From Prochlorococcus sp. AG-347-E03 (GTDB lineage: Bacteria > Cyanobacteriota > Cyanobacteriia > PCC-6307 > Cyanobiaceae): a stretch of DNA of 52,568 bases. Within the stretch, counting starts at the first letter, position 1. Every line of letters begins with the position of its first letter. Shown here one piece after another: positions 8,019-15,248 of this stretch. A model generated the notes under the pieces. The model had not been told where the DNA came from. It did not search any database and saw only the letters and a list, made by a program, of their open reading frames with translations. The stretch spans positions 1 through 52,568 of the forward strand of contig QCBG01000003.1 in the NCBI GenBank assembly GCA_003279115.1, given 5' to 3'. A program made the translations under genes and the position numbers.

Positions 8019-10775
8019 ATGACAGAGATGAATGATCAATTATCTTTAGAGAATTATTCACCTTTTGAAGTAGAGAAAAAGTGGCAAGAAAAATGGGAAA
8101 GTCTAAAGGCGTTTAGTCCTAACCCTGAGGATGATGGGGAGCCTTTTTGTGTTGTTATTCCGCCACCAAATGTAACTGGTTCTTTGCATATGGGGCATGC
8201 ATTTAATACGGCTTTGATAGATGTTGTAGTACGTTTTCAAAGACTTTTAGGTAAGAATGTTTTGTGTTTACCGGGAACTGATCATGCTTCAATAGCTGTT
8301 CAAACTATTCTCGAAAAACAATTAAAAAGTGAAGGCAAAACAAGTGAAGATATTGGAAGAGATGAATTTCTTAAAAGAGCATGGAACTGGAAAGAAAAAA
8401 GTGGTGGAAGAATAGTTTCTCAATTAAAAAGGATAGGATATTCAGTTGACTGGACTAGAGAAAGATTTACTCTTGATCAAAAATTAAATGAAGCAGTGAT
8501 TGAGGCTTTTAATATTCTCTATAAAAAGAATTTAATTTATAGAGGCGAATATTTAGTTAATTGGTGCCCTGAATCTCAATCTGCCGTAAGTGATCTTGAA
8601 GTTGAAATGCAAGAAGTAAATGGTCATTTATGGCATTTTAAATACCCTTTAATTTCTGAAAGTGGTGAACAGTTAGATAAGTACTTAGAAGTTGCAACAA
8701 CAAGACCAGAAACTCTTTTGGGTGATACTGCGGTAGCAGTTAATCCTGATGATGATAGATATAAAGAATTTATTGGTGTAAAAGTAAAAGTTCCTTTTGT
8801 TGATAGAGAAATACCTATTATCGCTGATTCACATGTTGATAAAGATTTTGGTACGGGTTGTGTGAAGGTTACTCCAGCCCATGATCCAAATGATTTTGCA
8901 ATAGGAAAAAGGCATAATTTAAAACAGATTAATGTAATGAATAAAGATGGAACTTTAAATATTAATGCAGGTATTTTTCAAAATTTAGATAGATATGAGG
9001 CTAGAAAGAAAATTATTAAAGAATTGGATAACTTAGGCCTATTGACAAAGATAGAGGACTATAAACATACTGTACCTTTTTCTGATAGAGGTAAGGTACC
9101 AATTGAACCTTTATTATCAACACAATGGTTTTTGAAAATGGATGATATATCACAAGGATGTCTTAATGAAATTGATTCTAAAAAACCATCGTTTATTCCT
9201 CCACGCTGGGAGAAAGTTTATAAGGATTGGTTAGAGAATATTAATGATTGGTGTATCAGTCGGCAATTGTGGTGGGGGCACCAAATACCAGCTTGGTATG
9301 TTTTAGATGAATCTCAAGACTCAATAGAACAAAATACTCCATATATCGTTGCAAGAAATGAAGAGGATGCCTTAATAGAAGCTAATAAAAAATTTGGATT
9401 AAATATTAAATTGGTTCGTGATAAAGATGTTTTGGATACATGGTTTTCAAGTGGTTTATGGCCTTTCTCAACCCTTGGTTGGCCAAATACAAATGATCCG
9501 GATTTTAAAAAATGGTATCCAAATAGTGTTCTTGTTACTGGTTTCGATATTATTTTCTTCTGGGTGGCAAGAATGACAATGATGGGGAATACTTTTACAA
9601 ATAATATCCCTTTTAAGGATGTTTATATTCATGGTCTAGTTCGAGATGAAAACAATAAAAAAATGAGTAAAAGTTCAGGTAATGGCATTGATCCAATATT
9701 ATTAATTGATAAATATGGTTCTGATGCTCTGCGATTTGCTTTAATTCGAGAAGTTGCAGGCGCTGGACAAGATATCCGGCTTGATTTTGATAGGAAAAAA
9801 GATACGTCTTCAACTGTTGAAGCTTCAAGAAATTTTGCGAATAAATTATGGAATGCAACTAAATTTGTGTTAATTAATAAAACTTCTAACAATAATGATT
9901 TGCTTAATGAGAGTGATGAAACTTCTTTGGAGTTGTGTGATAAGTGGATTTTATCGAAATTGAATCAGGTAAATATAAAAGTTGCTGCTTTGTTGAAAGA
10001 ATATAAATTGGGAGAATCTGCGAAACTTCTATACGAATTTACGTGGAATGATTTTTGTGATTGGTATGTAGAATTTGCTAAACAAAGGTTTAATAATAAA
10101 GAAACTAATAATAGACAAATATCTGAAAAAGTTTTAATAAAAGTGCTCAATGATATTTTGGTGATGATTCATCCTTTTATGCCGCACATTACTGAAGAAC
10201 TTTGGCATTTATTGCAACTTAAATCAGATAAAGAATTATTATCTCTTCAAAAATGGCCAACCCAAGAAAATAAATTTGTTGATACTAAGCTTGATAATTC
10301 TTTTCAACAACTCTTTGAAATTATTAGATTGATTAGAAATTTGAGAGCTGAATTAGGCCTCAAGCCATCAGAAAAAGTTCCTGTTTACTTGATTTCAGAT
10401 AATGATGAATTGATTGATTTTCTAAAAATTTTAGTTGATGATATTCAAACCTTAACTAAATCTTCTGAAGTATTTATTTTTAAACCTAATGTTGTTGATA
10501 AAAAAGAGTTTGCTAAATCTTTTTCTGGGATAATTAGTGATTTAGAGGTTTACTTACCTTTTCAGGATTTTGTAAATATAGATGCATTAAAGGAAAGGCT
10601 AAACAAGGATCTAAAAAAGGTGACTATTGAATTAGATAATTTAAATAAGAGATTATCTAATAAAAATTTCGTGGATAAGGCTCCAAAAGATATTGTTGAT
10701 GAATGTAGATTTAAATTAAATGAGGGTTCGGTACAAATGGAGAGAATTACAAAAAAACTCGAGCTTTTGAATTAA
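8019..10775 (+). CDS. valS: valyl-tRNA synthetase
   Basis: Charges tRNA-Val with valine and edits mischarged threonine. At 918 residues it is close to the usual bacterial length. Visible class I signatures are HIGH as HMGH in PPPNVTGSLHMGHAFN near the N-terminus and KMSKSSGNGIDP (KMSKS) near residue 550. The editing (CP1) domain between them includes ATTRPETLLGDTAVAV. A C-terminal tRNA-binding coiled coil ends the protein (LNKDLKKVTIELDNLNKRL). The frame is open to a TTG at 8013, but the ATG at 8019 is the more likely start; an ATG at 8028 is a third option. tRNA-Val lies half a kilobase upstream, a thematic pairing that may be coincidental. Confidence 0.97.
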   Translation: MTEMNDQLSLENYSPFEVEKKWQEKWESLKAFSPNPEDDGEPFCVVIPPPNVTGSLHMGHAFNTALIDVVVRFQRLLGKNVLCLPGTDHASIAVQTILEKQLKSEGKTSEDIGRDEFLKRAWNWKEKSGGRIVSQLKRIGYSVDWTRERFTLDQKLNEAVIEAFNILYKKNLIYRGEYLVNWCPESQSAVSDLEVEMQEVNGHLWHFKYPLISESGEQLDKYLEVATTRPETLLGDTAVAVNPDDDRYKEFIGVKVKVPFVDREIPIIADSHVDKDFGTGCVKVTPAHDPNDFAIGKRHNLKQINVMNKDGTLNINAGIFQNLDRYEARKKIIKELDNLGLLTKIEDYKHTVPFSDRGKVPIEPLLSTQWFLKMDDISQGCLNEIDSKKPSFIPPRWEKVYKDWLENINDWCISRQLWWGHQIPAWYVLDESQDSIEQNTPYIVARNEEDALIEANKKFGLNIKLVRDKDVLDTWFSSGLWPFSTLGWPNTNDPDFKKWYPNSVLVTGFDIIFFWVARMTMMGNTFTNNIPFKDVYIHGLVRDENNKKMSKSSGNGIDPILLIDKYGSDALRFALIREVAGAGQDIRLDFDRKKDTSSTVEASRNFANKLWNATKFVLINKTSNNNDLLNESDETSLELCDKWILSKLNQVNIKVAALLKEYKLGESAKLLYEFTWNDFCDWYVEFAKQRFNNKETNNRQISEKVLIKVLNDILVMIHPFMPHITEELWHLLQLKSDKELLSLQKWPTQENKFVDTKLDNSFQQLFEIIRLIRNLRAELGLKPSEKVPVYLISDNDELIDFLKILVDDIQTLTKSSEVFIFKPNVVDKKEFAKSFSGIISDLEVYLPFQDFVNIDALKERLNKDLKKVTIELDNLNKRLSNKNFVDKAPKDIVDECRFKLNEGSVQMERITKKLELLN

Positions 10776-10777
10776 GA

Positions 10778-11374
10778 ATGAATATATTCCTTGAAAATAT
10801 TTATAATTTGTCTTTTTTTTTTAATACTGGAATTGGGATATTTTCGTTTGTTTGCATTTATATTTTAATTGTTTTATTAATACTCCCAGCTTCTTGGTTA
10901 TCTTTATTATCAGGTTTTTTATATGGCTCATACTTAGGATCAATTATCGTTTTTTTCTCCGCTTCCTTAGGAGCATCAGTTGCTTTTTTTGTATCAAAAA
11001 GTTTTTTTGCAAAAAAGCTAAAAAATCTTTTTAGTCGTTATCCAAAATTAAGTGTTATGGAAAAAGTAGTAGAAAAAGGCGGACTTAAATTAATTTTTTT
11101 AGCAAGATTATCTCCGATATTTCCCTTCAGTATTCTTAATTATTTTTATGGTTTGAATAATGTTAAATTTCGAGATTTCGCTATTGGTCTTTTTGGAATA
11201 ATTCCAGGAACTTTTCTTTATTGCTCAATAGGTAGTTTGGCAAAAAATATCCAGGAGCTAAAAAATGTCCAATCACCAAATAATTTATATATGACTATTG
11301 TTGGAATTATTTCAACTTTTTTAGTTGTATATTTCTCAGCTAAATATTCCAGGGAATATTTTGAAAAATCCTAA
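10778..11374 (+). CDS. TVP38/TMEM64 (DedA-like) membrane protein
   Basis: A 198-residue integral membrane protein of the SNARE-associated/DedA superfamily. The N-terminal half has several hydrophobic helices, with LLSGFLYGSYLGSIIVFF resembling the family's GxxFG re-entrant region. The centre carries the signature FLARLSPIFPFSILNYFYGL, followed by GIIPGTFLYCSIG. Members of this family have been linked to lipid scrambling or flipping and membrane homeostasis; no substrate can be assigned here. It starts two bases after the valS stop and is almost certainly co-transcribed with it. Its stop lies four bases from the convergent small ORF at 11379. Confidence 0.85.
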   Translation: MNIFLENIYNLSFFFNTGIGIFSFVCIYILIVLLILPASWLSLLSGFLYGSYLGSIIVFFSASLGASVAFFVSKSFFAKKLKNLFSRYPKLSVMEKVVEKGGLKLIFLARLSPIFPFSILNYFYGLNNVKFRDFAIGLFGIIPGTFLYCSIGSLAKNIQELKNVQSPNNLYMTIVGIISTFLVVYFSAKYSREYFEKS

Positions 11375-11378
11375 GAAT

Positions 11379-11531
11379 TTACTCTTTAATATTCCAATCT
11401 CTAATAGATGCAATTAAGATAAACCACAAAAGCCTAAATTTACCTAGTAGAGTTTTGTTGGCTTCTAATTCGATATATTTTGCTTGTCCACAAGGTGTTT
11501 TTATGAAGTTGAAAACTGTTTTCTTTGTCAT
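11379..11531 (-). CDS. small hypothetical protein, 50 residues
   Basis: An ATG-initiated 50-codon frame in the otherwise empty 274-base gap between the TVP38-like gene and the ligase gene. The product is basic at the start (MTKKTVFNFIKTPCGQAKYI) and has a hydrophobic helix-like segment (LLWFILIAS) near residues 34-42. Codon use looks like its neighbours. It ends four bases from the convergent TVP38-like stop, the tight packing seen at other convergent pairs here, which favours a real gene. Upstream on its strand, TATAAAAT could serve as a -10 element. I do not recognise a family; an AT-rich chance frame is possible. Confidence 0.55.
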   Translation of the reverse strand: MTKKTVFNFIKTPCGQAKYIELEANKTLLGKFRLLWFILIASIRDWNIKE

Positions 11532-11648
11532 AAGTCTCTCTAAAAGTCCTGATGATTATTCTTACATTTTATAGCCTAGATTTTTAGTTTTTTTACTTAA
11601 AAACCACATTTTTCATAGACTACTTTGTGGAATACTATTTTTTAAAAT

Positions 11649-12977
11649 TTAAACTTTTTCTCCAGCTTTAAATCCTCTAAAGCATTTGAATCTAGGAAAC
11701 CTCAGACTAAAAGCCACTGCATCCTTTGATTTGGTTTTTGCATCAGCTCTGATTTCTACAAGTTGACCAATCAGTTGATTCCGTTTTGACCAATATTCTT
11801 CACGTTGGATATCACTAAATCCGCTTCCACAACTAAGACTGTATTCATGCCCATCATCTTCACCTTCTACTAGTACAGCTCCTAGTCTACCTTTATTGCG
11901 ACCTGTGCCCTCCTCAACAGATACAACCTTTAAAGTGACTTCAATGAAAGGTTTTGCTTTTAACCAACTGTGTGTTCTTTTACATTCATACATTGCATCA
12001 GGATCTTTAATCATTACTCCTTCATATCCACCCTCCACAGCAGATTTATTCAGCTCTACAAATCTTTTCTGTCCCTCATTGGTGTCGAGGTCTACATTTT
12101 CCCAGTCAAGAGTTTTTATATGTCTAAGAAGTAAAGAATGTTTTCCTACCCATTCTTTTACTAATAAACTTCTTGCTGTTTGACTAGTGTTCCATCGCCC
12201 TTTTTGGAAGTCTTCAAGGGGACATAAGTCAAATAGATGTAGAACTGCGTCTTTTGTTTGTTTGCCATCTTTTCTATGAACCTGTTTCATTAAATCCTGA
12301 AAGTTAGCGCTCATTACTTCACCATCTAGGACCAAGTCATGAGGTGCAGGATCTTCTTTTAAGACGTTTTCTATTTCTGAGATAATATGACCAAAATTAT
12401 GGAATTGTTTCCCATTACGAGAAAACATTTCTACTTTATTTTTTCTAATAATAGTTAAAACGCGCACACCATCTAATTTGATTTCAATTTGCTTTTTTCC
12501 TATCATTTTTTTTTCATGATTTGCACTGTCATGAGCTAAGGGACAAGAAAAAATAGGAATCGCATATTTGGGAAATTTCTTGGCTATCTTGTTGATTGTT
12601 TTTTCAGATACACCACATCTAAGATCTTTAATTAAAACTCGTCTATAAAATCCATTCCACTCTTCTTTTGTGGCAGATTCCATAGCTTTAATAATTGCAT
12701 CGCGAGCAGCGTGACCAGTAAGCTCTCTTTGAATAAGCTTATTTGCTAATTCCCTAAAATCTTTCCATAAAAAATTTTGACTTTTTTCATTCTCTTTTTC
12801 AGGAACAATTTTTACACCAAAAGTTACCAATGGATCAAGTGCCATACGGATGCCCTCAAAAAAATCATCTAAACCATCTTCCATTGCTTCTGAGATGATT
12901 TTCTCTTTATCTAATCTACTTGGGTGTAATTCTAGTTGATGTATTATCTCTTCTTTAAACAATTCTTTTTGCCTCAC
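11649..12977 (-). CDS. ATP-dependent DNA ligase, T4 phage type
   Basis: Seals nicks in duplex DNA through an enzyme-adenylate. The 442-residue protein shows the nucleotidyltransferase motifs in order: motif I EIKLDGVR with nucleophile Lys167, LDGEV (217-221), HLFDLCPL near 247, motif IV EGVMIK (319-324), and motif V with Lys340/Lys342 in WLKAKPF. A C-terminal OB fold follows, with LSCGSGFSD. The N-terminal domain (about 1-150) resembles phage T4 gp30 rather than LigD or Lhr-linked ligases: both share an ELTG-x-A stretch and an RRV-x2-(K/R)DL-x-CG stretch. Bacterial replication normally uses NAD-dependent LigA, so this is an accessory repair-type enzyme, plausibly of phage origin. The start codon is GTG. 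The NTF2-like gene ends nine bases upstream. Confidence 0.9.
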   Translation of the reverse strand: MRQKELFKEEIIHQLELHPSRLDKEKIISEAMEDGLDDFFEGIRMALDPLVTFGVKIVPEKENEKSQNFLWKDFRELANKLIQRELTGHAARDAIIKAMESATKEEWNGFYRRVLIKDLRCGVSEKTINKIAKKFPKYAIPIFSCPLAHDSANHEKKMIGKKQIEIKLDGVRVLTIIRKNKVEMFSRNGKQFHNFGHIISEIENVLKEDPAPHDLVLDGEVMSANFQDLMKQVHRKDGKQTKDAVLHLFDLCPLEDFQKGRWNTSQTARSLLVKEWVGKHSLLLRHIKTLDWENVDLDTNEGQKRFVELNKSAVEGGYEGVMIKDPDAMYECKRTHSWLKAKPFIEVTLKVVSVEEGTGRNKGRLGAVLVEGEDDGHEYSLSCGSGFSDIQREEYWSKRNQLIGQLVEIRADAKTKSKDAVAFSLRFPRFKCFRGFKAGEKV

Positions 12978-12986
12978 AAGAAATTA

Positions 12987-13406
12987 TTAATTCACTTTTG
13001 CTATTCTGTCTATTTTCCAATCATTGTCATTTTTTGCAAAAGTAAAATCTAATGGGAGCTCATCTTGTTTGTCTTCTGATTTTAAATTCAAAGTTATTAT
13101 GATTTGATCTTCTTGGACTCTAGGTCTTCCTGATTTTAAATTTCTGTATTTATTAAGGTTTAAACTAGCTAAAAATTTAAGAAAGTCTTGTCGTTTTACA
13201 TGAGTTTTATAAGTTTTTGTAGTCAAACCATAAGCTGCATCAATTCTGCCAGCAGCTATTTGATCGAAAAACTTTCTCACTAATGGATTAATTCCTCTGG
13301 CGCTTATAACTAATTTGACTGCATTAAAAGTCCAAAAAGAAACTAGTACAGCTCCGCCAACTAATAATGCTTTAATACCGATATCTTTAACTAATGTTGC
13401 ATCCAT
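12987..13406 (-). CDS. membrane-anchored NTF2-like hypothetical protein
   Basis: A 139-residue protein with one N-terminal hydrophobic segment (about residues 9-34, IGIKALLVGGAVLVSFWTF) and a soluble C-terminal domain. The pattern VRKFFDQIAAGRIDAAYGL, then a polar helix, then beta-strand-like IIITLNLK and WKIDRI, looks like an NTF2-like cone fold (DUF4864/DUF4878 type). That is fold recognition by eye only; no function follows. It ends nine bases before the ligase gene and is probably co-transcribed with it. It is divergent from the SprT-like gene across 85 bases. The start is ATG. Confidence 0.7.
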   Translation of the reverse strand: MDATLVKDIGIKALLVGGAVLVSFWTFNAVKLVISARGINPLVRKFFDQIAAGRIDAAYGLTTKTYKTHVKRQDFLKFLASLNLNKYRNLKSGRPRVQEDQIIITLNLKSEDKQDELPLDFTFAKNDNDWKIDRIAKVN

Positions 13407-13491
13407 GTTAATTTGAGTTTTTTATTACTTTAAGAAAAGAAATCGTTTTTGATGGCTTTTTTTGTCAAAATAATACTAATTTTAATCCATA

Positions 13492-14019
13492 ATGCCTGTA
13501 ATTCCTCTTTTACCCCTATTTCATAGATTTAATAGCCAATATTTTGAAAATTCTTTAACGATAAATAATCACCCTTTAGTAAAAGTTAGATGGAGTGATA
13601 ATAGATTAAAAACTACTGCTGGTTTTTATAAAAGAAAACGTATTAATGGTTTTATTGATTCTGAAATTATCTTATCGAAACCTATCTTGAGTAAATTATC
13701 CACTAGTGAAATAAATAGTACTTTATGTCATGAAATGATTCATGCATGGGTAGATAGGATATTAAAGAAAAATGAGACACATGGTCCAAATTTCCTAGAA
13801 AAGATGCATGAAATTAATTCAAAAGAGAAGAATTTTCAAATTTCTGTAAGGCACTCATTTCCTATAGAAAGGAGAGAATTAAAATATATAGGGACTTGTC
13901 AACATTGTGGTGAGAAATTTTTTTATAGAAAAAGAATAAAGAATATAGCCTGTAAAAAATGTTGTGTAAATTTCTTTAATGGATCATGGAATAAAAAGTG
14001 TTTAATTTTGTTTGATTAG
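13492..14019 (+). CDS. SprT-like zinc metalloprotein
   Basis: A 175-residue SprT-family protein. The metalloprotease motif HEMIH (HExxH) is at residues 80-84, within STLCHEMIHAWVD, with a downstream His in ETHGPNF as the probable third ligand. A C-terminal zinc ribbon has Cys136-x2-Cys139 and Cys154-x2-Cys157. The SprT domain is shared with eukaryotic SPRTN, which cleaves DNA-protein crosslinks, but bacterial SprT proteins are little characterised. The 85-base divergent gap links it to the NTF2-like/ligase pair, so a DNA-repair role is a reasonable inference, not a demonstration. I see no LexA box (GTAC-based) in that gap. Confidence 0.88.
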   Translation: MPVIPLLPLFHRFNSQYFENSLTINNHPLVKVRWSDNRLKTTAGFYKRKRINGFIDSEIILSKPILSKLSTSEINSTLCHEMIHAWVDRILKKNETHGPNFLEKMHEINSKEKNFQISVRHSFPIERRELKYIGTCQHCGEKFFYRKRIKNIACKKCCVNFFNGSWNKKCLILFD

Positions 14020-14103
14020 AAATAATTAGATGTGTTTTTGTTTCTATCTTTGGAATTATTTATTTTTTTAATGTAATTTATATTTTAAAAAGAACAATAA
14101 TTT

Positions 14104-14667
14104 ATGGATTCAAGGAGAATTAGAAATCTTAGAAATAGTATTGATAGAAATATTGTTGATAAACAAGTTGATAAAATTTTTGAAACTGGAAGACAATTCG
14201 TTGATGGAGTATCTGGTTCTAGGCCAGGTAAAAGAAGGAACTCAGATTTTCAAGGGATAACAAGTAAGAGTGTTAAAAAAGTGGGAAGATGGGTATCTGA
14301 AAAAGTGGATTTATTTTTTGATGAAGAAAATGATGATTGGAATGATGAGAATTTTTACGATGATCAAAGCGATATTAAGACATTTTCCAGAGAATCAAAT
14401 TCTTATGAATCTACTACACAGCATTCAAAAAGACCTTTAGAAGCAATATCTTTAAGGCAACCAAAAAATTTACAGAAAACTGAGCAAAAAAAATTACCTT
14501 ATGTGAAAGAGACTAAGGACGATGATTGGCCTGATGACATGGATTTCAAAGTTGAAAGATGGCAAAGAGCTTCAGAAAATGAGAATAATATTTCGAGAGA
14601 TCAATCAATCCAACAAGTTCAATCAAAATCAAGAAATCTTCCCAGATCAAGAAGAAGAAGAGTATAG
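14104..14667 (+). CDS. hypothetical protein, charged and probably disordered
   Basis: I do not recognise a family in this 187-residue protein. The N-terminus is basic and helix-like (SRRIRNLRNSIDRNIVDKQV). Two acidic stretches each contain a DDW motif, at about 70-87 (ENDDWNDENFYDD) and 138-147 (DDDWPDDMDF). The second is followed by VERWQRA. The C-terminus is strongly basic (RSRRRRV). No membrane segment or cysteines are seen. Such charge segregation suggests a nucleic-acid- or protein-binding adaptor, but that is speculation. It lies 84 bases after the SprT-like gene, and its last 21 bases overlap the 3' end of the convergent chorismate-lyase-like gene. Confidence 0.75.
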   Translation: MDSRRIRNLRNSIDRNIVDKQVDKIFETGRQFVDGVSGSRPGKRRNSDFQGITSKSVKKVGRWVSEKVDLFFDEENDDWNDENFYDDQSDIKTFSRESNSYESTTQHSKRPLEAISLRQPKNLQKTEQKKLPYVKETKDDDWPDDMDFKVERWQRASENENNISRDQSIQQVQSKSRNLPRSRRRRV

Positions 14668-15189
14668 TTTGGTAAATTCTTTAATCCCTGAATAACCTAG
14701 TAAAGTTTCTAAAGTTGGATTGAAAACTTCTCTTATAATTGTTAAGGGTTTTTTGTCTCGAAAAAATCTGTAATTTCTTGACCAAAATGGACCTTTAAAG
14801 CAAAATTGATCTTCTAACCATTTTTCATTCACAAGTGAAATACAATCAACTTCTCTAAATAATTCTGATCTATCTTGTGTCAAATTCTTCCAAATTGGCT
14901 CTTCTTTGGCTTTTAAATTTTCACTCACTTGATCTGCATTCCACCAACTTTCTGCCCATGCTAGGTTTTTATTATTGCTTTTAATCCATACTTGTCTTCT
15001 AATTAAAGGGCCATTTAACTGACTCAATTCTGTAGGACCTTCTTGAGTGGATAGAGGATCTAATTGCATTGAAATTAGTTTAATTTTTGTCTCTTGATTA
15101 GTTAAAAGTTGCAGATGTCTAGTTGGACTTCCATCGCCAAGGAGCATTAATTTCCATGGACCAGATATTTTTGGTAGTGAATTCTTCAC
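14647..15189 (-). CDS. chorismate-lyase-like protein (DUF98/Ycf21 type)
   Basis: The product resembles cyanobacterial and plastid DUF98/Ycf21 proteins, annotated as chorismate pyruvate-lyase, which makes 4-hydroxybenzoate for plastoquinone-type quinones in some cyanobacteria. The recognisable core is LMLLGDGSPTRHLQLLT near the N-terminus, then LIRRQVWI and, near the end, PLTIIREVFNP. The listed start is GTG at 15187-15189, giving 180 residues. The frame stays open upstream with a protein-like SPKILWEEKASNFL, so the true start may be about 20 codons earlier at a non-canonical codon (CTG at 15250-15252 overlaps the mnmG stop; ATT at 15220-15222). It is last in the desaturase-rplI-dnaB-mnmG run and overlaps the convergent hypothetical by 21 bases. 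Confidence 0.75.
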   Translation of the reverse strand: MKNSLPKISGPWKLMLLGDGSPTRHLQLLTNQETKIKLISMQLDPLSTQEGPTELSQLNGPLIRRQVWIKSNNKNLAWAESWWNADQVSENLKAKEEPIWKNLTQDRSELFREVDCISLVNEKWLEDQFCFKGPFWSRNYRFFRDKKPLTIIREVFNPTLETLLGYSGIKEFTKLYSSSS

Positions 15190-15248
15190 TAAAAAATTAG
15201 AGGCTTTTTCTTCCCATAAAATTTTTGGAGAGTTAAAAAGTTTATTAT

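Noticed and set aside
11604..11630. Stem CCACA/TGTGG with T-run between the ligase gene and the small ORF as a terminator
   Set aside because: Five base pairs with a loop of about 17 bases is too weak to call a terminator.
11896..12183. 95-codon open frame antisense to the ligase gene
   Set aside because: It lies wholly within a well-supported coding gene and looks like a shadow frame; no family resemblance or start signal.
13697..13705. DnaA-box-like TTATCCACT
   Set aside because: One near-match inside the SprT-like coding sequence, without a cluster of boxes, AT-rich unwinding element or dnaA/dnaN context, so no origin.
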